A stretch of DNA of 64,000 nt from Melastoma dodecandrum (lineage: Eukaryota; Streptophyta; Magnoliopsida; Myrtales; Melastomataceae). Position numbers and translations under genes: made by a program. Positions 1-13,159 of this stretch are shown here, in pieces. The notes beneath the pieces are model-generated. The model did not search any database and was not told the origin of the DNA. It saw nothing but the letters and a program-made list of their open reading frames with translations. The stretch is taken from NCBI GenBank assembly GCA_029817715.1, contig JARUPY010000271.1, forward strand, positions 2,666,001 to 2,730,000. The letters are read 5' to 3'. The stretch's first letter is position 1. Every line of letters starts with the position of its first letter.

Positions 1-3000
1 CTGAACCAGTGATTGAAGCACAGCTAGTTGCTGCTGCTTCTGCTTCTTCTGCAATGTGTTCACAACATAGCCCAACGGAATAAAAATGCTTACTAATTCC
101 TCGGCAAAAAACATATTTGCAGACCGATAGTCACTACATTGAAGTATCAAGCCCTGTATTGGCACCGGCATACCTTGAGGGTGTTCAAGTTACTGTTTAT
201 GAATTTCAGAGCATCCTGGAAAGCGCCGGTCAGTATGTGTGCCGTATTCAAATCGTCCGATAATTTACTTTGAAACTCGCTCTGCATCTTCTTGATGCAC
301 TCTTGAGCAGCAGGAAGATTCCGGATGGGCTTTCCTTTCGGTTCAGTAACCCCATTCAGGACTTCCTCAAATGATGACAAGGCATCTTTACAGTCTTGTA
401 GTGTCTAAACATCATAACACCCAATAGCCAACCCAAAAAGAATTAAATTCAAACTGTGACTGCGTGCTGTTCTAGATGCAGGAAAAACTGGAGCACCAGA
501 AACAGATGTTTGCAAGAAAGATGACAGCGTAGTGAGCATGGTGACAAACTAAATTGCTGCTAGGACAACGACACAAGATCCAATGAAATCAAAACCAGAG
601 TGAAGATCCTAAAATTCCTTAAGAAAAAACACTAGCGAGCACGTTAAAACAAGGAAGATCAATCAAAGACCAATACACAGATAACAGAAGAGACAATCCA
701 GAGCCTCATCATCCCCTTATAGTACTCTGGCGAGAATCACAACTAGTCAAATAGTTATACCTGATATATGTAGTAAATAGCATCTGATGCACCTTCCAGC
801 TGTGCCACTGTATAATTAAGAGGTGATCGATAGTGTGCACTGATCAAAAAGAACCTCAAAGCCAGGGGATGATACTGCTTGGTAATCTTTAAGACAAAAG
901 GGATGACAGGTCACACACAGACCAAACATAAAAGTATCCCAATATAAGCAATTACATGATGCATGAACTTAAAACAGGTCCACCTCAACTTACTTCGCGA
1001 ATTGTGAAAAAGTTTCCGAGTGATTTAGACATTTTCTCATTATTGTTTGTCACATGGCCATTGTGCATCCAGTAGCTTATGTTGCTATCGCTGCATGCAG
1101 CGCAACTCTGAGCTACTTCATTTTCATGGTGCGGAAAGATCAGATCAATTCCACCGCCATGAATATCAAACTTGAAGGAGAGATAATGAGCACTCATTGC
1201 ACTGCATTCTATGTGCCACCCTGGTCTTCCAGGACCCCATGGGCTCTCCCAACTAGGTTCACCTGGTTTTGCAGCCTGCAGACATTTGAACTCCTCACTG
1301 TCAATGAAATAGATAATGGTCTGGAAAAGCATGCATATTGAGAGCTCCCTAACCTTCCAGAGGGCAAAATCTGCAGGATTGCGTTTTCTTGCATCAATCG
1401 CAACACGTTCTCCAGCTTTGTGGTTTTCAAGCTTCTGCCCCGATAACCGGCCATAGTTTAAACTTTTATCCACAGAGAAAAATACGTCCCCATCAACAGC
1501 ATACCCATATCCGTTTTCAATTATCTGCACAGTCCATCAGATCTCCACGTGATGAATACCATTTTAAGGAGATATCAGAATGGAACATGAAAAGCTGAAA
1601 CCAGAGTTCCACTGAGACAGTCAAACAATAAAGATGTCTTGTCATAAACGAAGTACAGTAGAAATTGTAGCCTGATTGTGCCTGTGATTGGGACAACTGA
1701 TCATGAGCTTGTTGGAGAATAAAGCCCGACAATGTCATAAGCAGATAAGAACATTAGTCATACATTCCACCTTAATCCATTGTCAGATGCAAATTATACT
1801 AAAAACCACCTAATGATATATTGCAAACATAATGAGAGCACCATCAAATAAGAAAACCAGTCCAGTCTTACCTCTATAGTGGTATCATTATTCAAACCCA
1901 AACATGATAATGATCGATAACTTTTATCTTGAGAGTTACAATTATTCTGCAGATCATGATGAGAGTTACACACTCAAGAGACGCGGTGTTTTGTCGCAAA
2001 CCACCATCTTTATTGCTATAGTATTCAAGCAATAAGATGAAAGCCAGAAAGGAGAGCACTTATTTCTGGATAAGTGAGGTGTGAGGGCCTATGTTAAGCT
2101 CTCTGCAAAACTAGTTGATTTTAGATACCCGCTTCTCAGCAAGTCCCAGGAACCTCATGATAAGCACCAAATTGTACAATCAATAAGACAATGACCGTCA
2201 AAATTGCAACATAAAAAAACCACCAGACCAACAAAAAGTTGCACGTATTCAATTTTGGGAAGATGAGGCCTATTCTGAATCTGTAGGTATAAAGGAAACA
2301 TGCAAGCATTCAGAGTAAGCAGCAACTTAACCTCATAAAAGTACAAAAACAACAACAAAGAATATAGACCTGGGATATCATCTTTATTATCTGTTCCATG
2401 TGATCGGAGACTCGAGGCTGATGTGTAGGCCGAAGGCACTGGAGATCATCCATGTCATAGAGATATTCTCCACAGAAACGGTTACTCAGATCCAATGGGT
2501 TTTCCCCCAATTTATTAGCACGAATAATAATCTGCAAGCGTACACAGAGAATAAATATCTGGAGAACAAAGCTACCAGAGGAATAGCTAAGTCAAATAGC
2601 TGAAACAGAAATACTTCAAGGACAAAAGTACCCACCCAAGGCCAGAACTCTGGTACATTAGAACCCCTTCAGATTCTTTTCACTCAGTTTAATCATTCTA
2701 CCTTACAATACCCTTATGCGATTGCTATGCAATACAAAAAAAAACTCAATCCCAAATATTAGACATTAATCGCTTCCAGAGACGAGGAGTGTCGTAATTT
2801 AGTGCAAAATTCCTTGAAGCTGGACATATCAAGTGTCACATGCTTAAGTCTTAACAGATCTCATCTCATAGGGTGTTTGGTTTACAGATTACAGAAGGGA
2901 ATGGAATGGAACGGCAAATTCCATCCCATTGCAAATGAACCAAACAATCGGCCAGAATGGAATGAAAACCATTTCATAGCTTCCATTTTTTGAGGGAACG

Positions 3001-4684
3001 GCATTCCATTGGGAGGGGGAAGGATTGCCATCCCATTTCCCCCTCCAAGTCCCATACCAAACCCCATCAAATTAAGAATTTCCGCTAAAATAAGGCTTTC
3101 TGATGAAAAGAAAAACCTCAGGCCTTCAAACAACTGTTTATTGCACTTCACGCCTTTACATAAAATGGACCTAATTTAAGGAGGGGCCTTGTATCAGAAT
3201 TTCACTCCCACAAGTGAGGGAGTTACAGAAAACGGAATGAGTGCATTATTTCCCTGTACAATGACCAACGAGGTTCTTTAAGTCGGACAAGGCATAAATG
3301 GGACAGGAATACTTGACTAATGAATAAGTCAAAAAATTCTTATTCTATCACCAAAGAGCCAATAACTGAAGGCAGAACACACATCGCAAGCACAAGATAT
3401 AATACAAGTTATGGAGCCATTTTCCAAGTTCCTCATAAAGATTCGTGTTGCATGATGAATTTAATGCTTCAGTAAACAAAGTGAGGCACCATTTGATGTA
3501 TACATATCTACTATTTTAGAAATTTACAATGCTTCTGCTTTACTGGATGAAATTTCAATGAATTAGATTCTCAAAGGGAAGGCTAATTCCAAGAGTTTTA
3601 ATACAATGAAGTGCTATTCAAAGATTATTATTCAAGAAACACTTAAACCTAACTCACCGGAGAAGAGGTCTGGACAACTTTTTTACTCCTACCCTTTCCT
3701 TCCCATGAAAAAGATAACTAATAAAGGACATTGATAAAAATAAAATGTACTTATCCAAAAAGTATATGAAAACTAACAAAAATCATTCATATTGTCTATT
3801 TTCAGGCAGAGAATCTAAAAACTGCTCTTGCTACACCGACTACAATAAAAAATTCCCCCGGTATCACATATAACAGCACCATCTTGACATGCATAATATT
3901 AAACAGGTAGAACAGGAAGGAGATGATGTAGAGCCATCCAGTTTCCATCCAAAGACAATTCCTCTGCCCTCCCACGAAGGAAAAGAGAGAGACGTCATTT
4001 AAGTTAGTGTAATGAGAAAAATGCCACATACAAAAAGAGCACAATCTGCTTCTATAAATATGCATAAGAGGTATTATGTACTGAAATGGAAGGCGTGCCT
4101 TATCGTCAACATCCGTGAAATTCCTCACATAAACGACTTCATAACCCAAGTGCAGGAGGTAGCTGCAATTTTATAATAAGTATAGTATCAGGCACTAGCT
4201 GGAATCCATCCGGTCAATTCGAGCAATAGAAGAACCCATTCAAGTGCATAAAATCCAACTCAAGTCAACATCGCATGATAATCCGCATCACACCCATTAG
4301 GACAAACCCCGGGAATCCAACAAAAAGCCGGCATCGGACGACATAACTCCCAATTTGCAGAAGAATAGTCACTAACAGACGAGTCCGCTAAGGGAACCTA
4401 ACCTCCGCAAACTAACAATCTCCACCATACCCACTACAAAGCACACGCAAACGGATCCCAACGACAACAACTGGGAGGGAATCCACTCTAATGAACGGAC
4501 GGAAGCAATCCGGTACGAACCGATAAAGGACGTCGAAGAAGACGGCGGCGCGGGCGTGGCCCAGGTGGCTGTAGTCGTAGGCGGTGACACCGCAGACGTA
4601 CATGCGGACCTTACCGTCATCGCAGGGCTTGAAGATTTCCTTCTGCTGGGTCATGGAATTGTAGACCTTGAACTCTTCCTTCAT
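1..4684 (-). CDS. Cysteinyl-tRNA synthetase, 3' end beyond window
   Basis: Class I aminoacyl-tRNA synthetase that charges tRNA-Cys with cysteine. Eight exons join in frame: 4684-4521, 4162-4099, 2531-2370, 1524-1354, 1275-994, 886-761, 404-174 and 48-1 (continuing past the edge), giving the first 416 residues. The HIGH-type motif HLGH is at residues 40-43 and KMSKS at 268-272. Cys31, Cys211, His236 and Glu240 match the zinc ligands of bacterial CysRS. The start [11 protein letters not shown] begins directly at the usual cytosolic N-terminus with no transit peptide, so a cytosolic enzyme is likely. Intron 2 (4098-2532) needs a GC donor (AAG|GCACGC) to keep frame and contains a MITE-like repeat. 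The C-terminal anticodon-binding part is outside the window. Family assignment is very secure; exon edges come from frame continuity with known CysRS proteins. Confidence 0.95.
2871..3065. mobile_element. MITE-like insertion in CysRS intron 2
   Basis: The stretch opens with GGGTGTTTGGTTTACAG and closes with CCCATACCAAACCCC. These form an imperfect terminal inverted repeat around interior blocks rich in GGAATGGAATGG and its complement. Elements with GTGTTTGGTT ends and repeated GGAATGG blocks are common non-autonomous elements in plant introns. An internal end-like sequence AACCAAACAAT at 2938-2948 suggests a nested or shorter unit. No clear target-site duplication was identified, so the boundaries are approximate. 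Confidence 0.5.
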
Positions 4685-5656
4685 GGCTTGAAAACGACGC
4701 TGACGCTGCCAAATCCCCCCCGATGGAGAAAAGGGAGGGCCGCGTTATTTGGGGGCGAGGGAAAGGGAGGTAGGGTTTGCTTTAGCTGAGCCCCCCCAAT
4801 GTAAGTAAGCTCAAGTCCCCGGGGGAATTTAACCGCGACTTTTTGGAGATTATATAATAATCTTTTATTTGTATTTTACAATTATTCTAGTCTTGTCCTC
4901 TTTACCCATAAGTAAAAGGTTTAAGAATAATTTTCTGTGTCCCTTCCTCCCGACTTTACTTTCTCAATTCACCGAGACGATTATGACCTTAGCGTGTCAT
5001 ATGTTACTTTTTAATAAATGATCGTAATTAAGGCAACAAATTAACTGCCGTAAGCTAAATCAGGGAATTAATTACCAAGGAAGACAAAGGAAACGGTGTT
5101 TGGTACCAGGATTAGTTTGGGTATGATTCTACTAATGACGACTCATTAGAAATGAGGACTCATCCCACTTCCTTTTTAAAAATAAAGAAATTGTAGCAGC
5201 AATGTAAAAACCAAAGAGCCCGTCATTGTATCTCGCACCAACACCACTATATATCAATAACATCTCTACACACCATCAGATAAACCTCCCGCCACCACTA
5301 TTTTCCGCCCCCCCCCTTTCACAGTTGCTAACAATCTCAACAACACCACACAAGAAGCCCTTTTATCCCCGCTAGATCGGGGTCACCTAGTCGCTAACAA
5401 GGTTATTCGACTCAATACTGCCATGCTTACTGATACACACCAAACTGGCATGTCTGGGTTTCATGTCTTCTATTATTTCCCAGGTTATGACACGCTCAAA
5501 TGGTTTATTAATGGCCCTTCCATACCTTCCCAAGGACAGGGTTTCCATCCGCTGACATTGGCCGACTTTCCCTATAAACAAAGGAAATGAGGACTACATC
5601 ATGACCCGTTAAATGAGTTAATGAACTTGCTTGAGGGGGAGTGTTTCGATGATATC
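4685..5656. other. Spacer between CysRS 5' end and MAGL 3' end
   Basis: This AT-rich spacer holds the CysRS promoter region (immediately right of 4684) and the MAGL 3' flank. Around 5610-5641 the sequence TTGCTTGAGGGGGAGTGTTT resembles the polypurine tract and LTR start of copia elements. No matching LTR is visible, so this is at best a scrap of an element. No gene is supported. Confidence 0.5.
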
Positions 5657-8048
5657 TCACCTAGGAGAAGACCGGGCATCCAACCATCCCAATATATCGC
5701 TAAGGACTGTCAGTATCCGATCGTCGGGCTCTCCTTCCAAGATGCAGTGATACCCATCTTCGTAGAGTCTTAGAGTCTTATCCTTGCTAGAGGCCTTCTC
5801 GTACAGGAACCGACTACATGAAGGATCGGTCACCTTGTCGGCGGCCCCGTGAAGAATCAGCAATGGAGATGATACCTGAGGACAAACCGAGAAGAAAACA
5901 TTAAAGATGCTACAGTGACTTAGAGAAAAAAACAAGGGGAAGTGACTGTTCCCGTGGAGAGGGAGGGCATACTCTGCCTATTTGCCTCTCAAGATTGGTG
6001 GTTGCTCGGAGAAGTTCTGAGGCAGTCTTGAGTCGCATTCTCTTGTTGTAGCAAATAACATTGTACACGGCCTGGAATGAGCAAACTCATGAGAAATATT
6101 TGGAAAGAAAGCCACAAATGAAGCTAGAGAAAGTGGAATATGAGGTAATGCAGGCCACAGGAAGGAGAAACAAACCATGTCCCTTTTCCGGGGTTCTCTC
6201 AGAGCCAACTCCGAAAGATCTTTAGCGGGGTAGAGCTTTGCCGTGGGCATCACTCTTGACATGAGATTGAACGACCGGATTACTGCTTCTGGAGGTTTGA
6301 TATCATCTGCAATCTTTAGAAGAAAACTACAGTCAGATTTTCTCATGCCGATGGCTAAACACGCAGCAGTTGAAGATCACAAACAAATATCAACCAACAG
6401 TTTCAAGGTTGGATTAATAACAGAACAAGGTAATCATCCAATAATGCCATCATAGTTATGGATCTCTATGATGGAGCAACCCAAAGTGTATTCAGATTTT
6501 CAAGTATAATGATAACCAATTCTTCTTTTAGTCTTAGCAGGAACGAGAGTGCGCTTTGGTTCATCAACAAAATTGCTCCTTTAGAGACCTACTGATCATG
6601 AATTAGAGGTGTGAAGATGGCATCCATGCAAATACTAAATATTTGACAGGAACGAGTTGTGCCTGCATGCAATCATCCCCCCCAGACTATACAGTAGGTT
6701 GTCTCTCTGAAATGGGTGAGGAAATAAGCTGAACTCGATAAGCAACTGTAGAAGACCGAGTATCATCACAGGATGGCTAGTCCGGAAACTGTGAGCCCAC
6801 CCACAGATAGCAAGGTATAAACATACAAATTTGTTGTACAAATTACTGATATGCCAACAGAATATGAGAAAAAAAACATAGAAAAGTCCCGAGCTTATAG
6901 CATTAAAAAATAAATTGCTTACTCTGCACATTGGTGCAACAAGGACTATTCCATTCCAATCATATGGTCTGTTTAGGTGAACCTTCAGAGCAACAGCTCC
7001 TCCCATTGACTGACCCAAAAGGAAGCAGGGCAATCCTCGAACTTCAGGCCTTTCTGCCATTTAGAAACCCGGAAACCCGAAACAATAGAAGTTGTTCCCC
7101 TTAATATCACGATTTCCAGATTGTATCAAAAGTAAGAAGTAAGAAATTTTGCTCCACACCTTTGATCTTCTCGTACTGTTCAATGACATTATCGGCTAAT
7201 CCATCAAAGTTGGATATGTAGCCATGCAAACCATCAGAAAGACCGAATCCAGGATGATCAATTGCATAAACAGCATAACCACCCCCAACCAGGTGCTCTG
7301 CTATTCCTGAAAACAACAACATCCAAGAGTTAGCTGGCATTTATCGAAGGGAGCGAATTAATTCATTCGATGCGATATGCACCTTCAAAGAAGAAAGTGC
7401 ATGTATCACCATAACCATGGGAAAAGAACAAAGCTCCCTTGATTCGAACCTCGGGGTCAGGCAACCAGCTCTTGCAGAAAATCATTAGACCCCTGGAATT
7501 CCTTTCATACCACTGCAAACAGAGAACAACATCGACCGAAACACTAAGTTGACCAGAATTGACTTTCCGGTAACAGAATCGGATAATCAAACCGATGCTC
7601 ACCTCCTCCTTTCTGATCCCGACAGGAGCAAGCTACAAACCAAAACCCCCAAAAAAAAAATCCAAAAACGTCAGCATGACGCCATCCTTTACCGATCACG
7701 GACGAACGAGCGAACGCTACGAACCTTGAAGAGGCAGTGATCGAGCTGAAGCTGAAGGTCCTTAAAGGCATCCCGCACGAGCCTACGAGCGGGGGCGTGG
7801 TCCAGGTTCCAGGAAGCGATCGAGTTGAGGTCGTCGCTCAACCCGTCGATGGGGGGCCGTCTCCTGAAGGGCAGGGTAAAGTTGGTCCGAGGCAGTTTGA
7901 GCTCGCCAACCGTCGTTCGTCGGGGGGCGCTTCTACCCCGGAACGACGGAGGAGGAAGCCGCCGCAGTCTCCCGTTCAACGGTTGACCCTCCCGGAGGAT
8001 CGGGAGAGTCCCGGGCCGGCGGAGCCTGACGGTCATCGACGGGTCCAT
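5657..8048 (-). CDS. MAGL: Monoacylglycerol lipase-type alpha/beta hydrolase with N-terminal extension
   Basis: Serine hydrolase of the plant MAGL family (monoacylglycerol or lysophospholipid hydrolysis; some members are caffeoylshikimate esterases). Eight exons join in frame: 8048-7725, 7632-7603, 7512-7383, 7306-7160, 7053-6923, 6313-6176, 6071-5973 and 5875-5657, encoding 405 residues. The nucleophile elbow GQSMGG places Ser226. The remaining triad is Asp346 (HGAADKVTDP) and His376 (GYHCILEG), and the oxyanion region is FFSHGYGD. The first 108 residues, rich in Arg, Pro and Ser, precede the conserved EEWYERNSRG block and resemble the extended, probably plastid-directed subgroup of Arabidopsis MAGLs. 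Exon 2 is only 30 bases. All introns are GT-AG. The catalytic residues are intact, so the gene looks functional; the exact substrate cannot be told. Confidence 0.93.
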
Positions 8049-11000
8049 TTCTTTTTCTTTTTATTTTTCTATATTCCTTCCTCTAGTCGCGATGGGTGTC
8101 CGGGCACGATGATTTGATCAACAAAATGTGGCAAGACAAATCAAAGTGGCCGATTTTCAGTGGTCACTGTCGCGTTACCTTTTGCATCTCCCTTTTTGGT
8201 GGAATGTTGCTCTGACAATTTATCGTGCAGCACGTTTTCTTGGTCCAACTTTCTTATGGAGTTTTACCATTCGGCCGTGATCACCGACCAACATAAAAAG
8301 ATGGGCCGTGCTTGTGGAACAACATTCAGACAAGACAATAGGACAGGCCTGGTCCACATGTGTTGGGCCTCTTGCCCCTCTCTCTATTTTCATCATTCCA
8401 ATGTCCAACAACGCGTATGTAAATCAACAACAATCGCCCGACCCATCACTGTTTATTCCATTTTAATTTGTTCACTTTCCCGCCTCTGACAATAATTAAA
8501 AATTAATACAAGTTGAGAGTTAAAAACAAAGAGGGCATTATTATTACTTCTTCTCGAGCCCATAAAATTGATTTTAGTCGTGTCCCGGTCAGGTGTGGTC
8601 GGACGGTGTGGGGATAACAAGGCGTCCTTAGATTTCACAAGGATAATAAATCTCAGATGCATGCCTTTCCACGCTTACTTGCCTACCAGTTCTTGTAGTA
8701 GTAAATACGTCGAAGATACTCGGACTCGGTCAAGCACGTAAACTCACAGGAGAGCTCCGGGCGGCCGTCCGATTAAACAAAGACTGTAGACACCTTTTCA
8801 CGACGGCCGGGGAAGCCTTTTCCGCGTCCTCCCTCCCCCTGTTTTAAGAAAATACTATATTTATTTTCTCTTAACAACGCCCTCGGGACAACATAATGTT
8901 GTCGTAAAGTTTCGATTCCCCGTATGATTATTCATCTTCATCATTATCATCGGGACATAAAAAGCTCGTTAATAAGTAACAAGGGGTGCGGAAGGGAGAA
9001 GGGAACCACGTCAGTAAAGAGGAAAAGGACAAACGGTTATCCTCTCAAACTGTTTGTTAATAAATCAGTCCTTCATGGGCCCATCTTCTTCTTCCTACAC
9101 GACTCTTTTGTCCTTATTATGTTCGGTTGGAACTCATTTGTTTAGTGCCCCGAACTCAGAAGCACGACGATGACTTTTGGCGGCTTTATGTGGCAAACGA
9201 GTCTCCACACCTCGCCCCCCCTCCCTCTCCCCGCGAGTGAACAATTGGCCAATCTGATTAAAAAATAAAATATAGTTAATTTATATTATTATTTTTGAGT
9301 ACTTGATAGTCGCAGAGGGAGTGTAATCCGAACAAAACCTAACTAATATTTGTATCATTGTATATATATCTGACCCAATTCCTACTTCCGACCTAGCAAA
9401 TGTTCCCACCATTATATTAATTGATTCCTCTGTCTATCTGAAATATTAAATTTTAGTCACGTTAAGCTGCGAAAAGCTGAATATCCCCACCGTGATGAGT
9501 CGGTGGGATGTGTGCGGCTACCATTACGATTTTATTTAATTTTCTATTTAAAGAAAGCATCTCAAGGCATCATATAGCCAAAAACCTTTACCCTTTTTAA
9601 TGATATTATTGCATGCGATGCGATTGGGGGGGGGAGGGGGGGGGGGGATGGTCAAAGTGATATAAAGGTTTTGGTCTTCCAGCTCATCTCCCAAAAGGGA
9701 TGGTTTACAAGTTGGGATCATTGTTAATTACTAATTAGTTTATATCCTAAATGAAAGACAAAACTAAACGTGCTTATAAAATTAAGTAGGGCCAACCAAG
9801 ACCTTGTATGATGCCGTCGGTTTTCAAAAACTAGGGTCAATCATATAATATTGACGTAATGAGTCACTTAGGTGTGTAAGGAGTGATGATTATTTTTTTA
9901 ATGAACAATTTTTTTTTGCAAGAGTGACGACAAATTGGACGTGAGTGGGAAGTATTCGTGATAAACATCGACGACGATATTAAAAGAAAATTAAAAAAAG
10001 ACATACATGTATATTAAAATTGTCAACGGGGCATACTCATAGGCGATTGGGTTCAAGGAGTCGGGGTCGTCATGTGATGGTGACTAACCCTTTTTCTTAA
10101 GCTTATCTTAATCCATTTACTACTCCCCTAAAGATAATTTTCATCAACTGGGGGTGTAAACGTACGTAGTAACGTGTGAAAAGCCATAATGATTTATGAT
10201 AATCACCACAGTCATAGTAATGACAGTGACAGTTACATAATGCCATTAATCTTCCATCAGCATTAGTTGATCCCGGAATCACTTTTCAACCCATGCCATG
10301 TGTGTATCAAACTCCACAAGTTTCCTGTGGCTCTAGTAAATATATAGCATGATATATTCGCCATATTTTAGCACACCACGAAAATGGTCTTCAGAAGAAC
10401 ATCGTCTGATTTAGTTATCGGCATGTATGGTAGCAGGTTAATTCGAGAGGAAGTGTCGTCCACAAAATGAACCCCCCCAAGAAGAAAAACATGGAAATGA
10501 TTGGCACCTGAAATTTGATTAAACTCGTGGCACATATTAATTCAGTACATTCATGTTAAGCACCACTGATATGCCTGAAATGGGATTTCTAATAGTAATT
10601 CTAAATTTGTTTTGTAAGAATATCATGACACTGTACCTAGATAAAATGATATTTTTTTTTACGTAAGTATCACAGTTTACCGCGATAATAAAAAGACCAA
10701 TTTCGAAAATATTCAAGATTATTGTAGGTAGATGCATTATATGATTTATTTTCGTATTTTGACGTCGAGATCAAGTCTAGTAGATTAAAAGCCGAAGTTG
10801 AACTATAATTTTTTATGCTGTCAAGAATACGTAAAATCGATGAAGGCTGGATGATAAGTCTATTTCAGGGTTGCTTCTACGAGTAAGATGGATGATGAGG
10901 TGGAGAAACACGAGAATGAGAAGTTGGAGGTCCACTATTATAGAACACGGGTAAGATTATATCAAGGTCGTGTTTGGCTTTCGCACGATTAAATCAAAGG

Positions 11001-12315
11001 TCGACCAAAATCAATATAAAAACAAAAGTTGATGACAAAATTATGTAACAAACTAAGCTAACGCTAAAATAGAAAGTTGACACAAAGTTAAGATTGATAA
11101 AATTATTTACAGTGGATATTGTTATTTATATCGGTATAATTTTTTATTTTTATAACTTTTAAAACATGTAACGAGTGAACCCTATTGCCTTTGAGTTCAA
11201 AACAGGGCCCCGCTAAGAATATTACTATACAACAACCACCATTCATTATTACCCAATCTTGTAAAACATTTAACATTTCTTATAATTTTTTTATTAATTT
11301 GTAAAACAAGGTGAGTAATTTAAGTGATTGGTATTTGGTAATCCAGAAGGTAATTTCTTCTATAAAATTATAATTGATATTACGTTTTGCTTTATCAAAT
11401 TCATTTAGAAAATTGTATAAGGGACATAATATGAATAATGTGAGAATGTGACGTGTTAGTTAACATAAAAGTTATTTAAAAAGTAAGTGTTTGAGAGTGG
11501 GGTTGGTGAGTTCCATGCCTCTACGTATATATATATATATATATATTGCAGTCCTCCCTTCGGCTTCTTGTTCCACTACCTTCAAATTCGGAACCCCCAA
11601 CTATTTACCCCAGACCGCCCGGCTGGCCGGCGGATAGAAGAACTCACTCGCTACTCTGAATCCTGTGTGAATCAGCAAGGACCACTGTTGCAAGGCTAAA
11701 TACTCCTAGGTAATTGATAGCGAAGTAGTACCGTGAGGGAAGGGTGAAAAGACCCCATCGGGGAATAAAATAGAACATGAAACCGTTAGCTCCCAAACAG
11801 CGGGAGAAATTAGGATTCTTACTGAGAAATTTAATGAAAATACCATGTAATAAAGCTTGATCCTATTCTTGAAAATTTCGTAACGTAAATATTTCATCCC
11901 AAAAATATAGATTTAGAAACAATTGAAATTTTTCGAGATTGGATGCGAAATGGAAATACAAAAATCCGTGCATACCAAAAATACTAGAACAGAGCGCACA
12001 CACCTCCTCATTGTATATCTTCTACAATCGTCAGTTGCCTTATTAAAGAGGCATTTACTGTCATTCATCATTTAAACTTATTACATCGCCCTTTCATTAT
12101 GTAGAATGTTTCGATATAATTACAGAGTCTAATCTCTTCCTATTATCTCTGTCTTCTTCTCATTTTGTTGTCACAGCTCACGTCAACGAACCAGAATGCA
12201 CAGCACTCTCTGTTTCCGCCCTACCCCTCACCACCTCAATATCAAACTTCCCTTCCCCCCTTCCCATCCCCACAGGAGGCAACCACCCCACCACCCTCTC
12301 CGCCTCACCATCACA
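8049..12315. other. AT-rich intergenic region between divergent MAGL and IPT
   Basis: This is a 4.3 kb spacer between two divergently transcribed genes. It contains long A/T tracts, a G-rich run near 9627-9650, a (TA)n microsatellite at 11526-11547 and a short hairpin at about 9489-9509 (CCACCG/CGGTGG arms). I see no ORF with recognisable homology and no RNA gene. The ends presumably hold the MAGL and IPT promoters. Confidence 0.6.
11526..11547. repeat. (TA)n microsatellite
   Basis: An uninterrupted run of about eleven TA units in non-coding DNA upstream of the IPT gene. Confidence 0.9.
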
Positions 12316-13159
12316 ATGTCCTCCCACCCCCCTCCTCCCAAGGAGGAGAAGCTCCTCGTCATCCTCGGCCCCACCGGCGCAGGCAAATCCAGGCTCTCAG
12401 TCGACATCGCCGCCCGCTTCCCCTCCTCTGAGATCATTAACTCCGATAAGATTCAGGTCTACTCCGGTCTCGACATCACCACCAACAAGATCCCCGTCCC
12501 GGACAGGCGTGGAGTCCCCCACCACCTCCTTGGGTGCTTCCACAACGACCGTGTTGACTTCACCCCGTCCATGTTCCGCACCGACGCTTCCTCAGTTGTT
12601 TCCGCGGTGCACTCCCGCGGGGGGGATCCCAATCCTCGTAGGGGGCTCAAACTCGTTCGTGCACGGACTGGTGGAGGAGTTCGAGGGGGCAGGGGGGCTG
12701 AGGTATGACTGCTGTTTCCTGTGGGTGGACGTGTCGGGGGAGGTGCTGGAGGAGTACCTGGACAGGAGGGTGGAGGAGATGCTGGAGCAGGGGATGGTGG
12801 AGGAGCTGAGGGGGTACTACGAGGAGGGGAGGAGGGAATATGGGAGGGGGCTGAGGAGGGCGATAGGGGTGAAGGAGTTCGACAGGTACTTGGAGACGGG
12901 GAGGTGGAGGGATTACGAGGAGGCGTTGAGGGAGGTGAAGGAGAACACGAGGAGGCTGGCGAGGAGGCAGGTTGGGAAGATAAGGAGGATGAGGGAAGAG
13001 GGAGGGTGGGAGCTGCGGAGGGTGGACGCCACGGGGTCGTTCAGGGAGTTGTTGATGAGGACGTCAAGGTGGATGGGTGAATGGGAAAGGGACGTCTTGT
13101 TTCCCAGCCTCGACATCGTCAATCGCTTCTTGCATCATCGTCATCCCCATCCCCGCTAA
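12316..13159 (+). CDS. IPT: Adenylate isopentenyltransferase, frame broken by one base
   Basis: Catalyses the first step of cytokinin synthesis, transferring the isopentenyl group of DMAPP to ADP or ATP. The gene is intronless, as is usual for plant ATP/ADP IPTs. The start at 12316 (MSSHPPPPKEEK) precedes the conserved LLVILGPTGAGKS (P-loop at residues 18-25). Then follow EIINSDKIQVYSGLDI, GVPHHLLG, PILVGGSNSF, YDCCFLWVDV, RRAIGVKEFD and the RVDAT block near the C-terminus. An ATG further upstream at 12196 gives a low-complexity extension and is unlikely to be used. The frame shifts by one base at the G7 run 12619-12625. Six Gs would restore an uninterrupted protein of about 280 residues with full conservation on both sides. 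That is either a sequencing error or a very recent null allele. GC content is far above the flanks. Confidence 0.88.

Noticed and set aside
5600..5650. Copia polypurine tract and LTR start next to the MAGL stop codon.
   Set aside because: The GAGGGGGAGTGTT match is short, no second LTR or upstream RNase H is recognisable, and the MAGL coding sequence begins immediately afterwards.
9480..9515. CCACCGTGATGAGTCGGTGG resembles part of a hammerhead ribozyme.
   Set aside because: The core CTGATGA and GAAA boxes are not both present and there are no flanking stems, so it is only a simple hairpin.
12196..12315. An upstream in-frame ATG would extend the IPT by 40 residues.
   Set aside because: The extension is His/Pro-rich low-complexity sequence without the features of a transit peptide, and the ATG at 12316 gives the family-like N-terminus.
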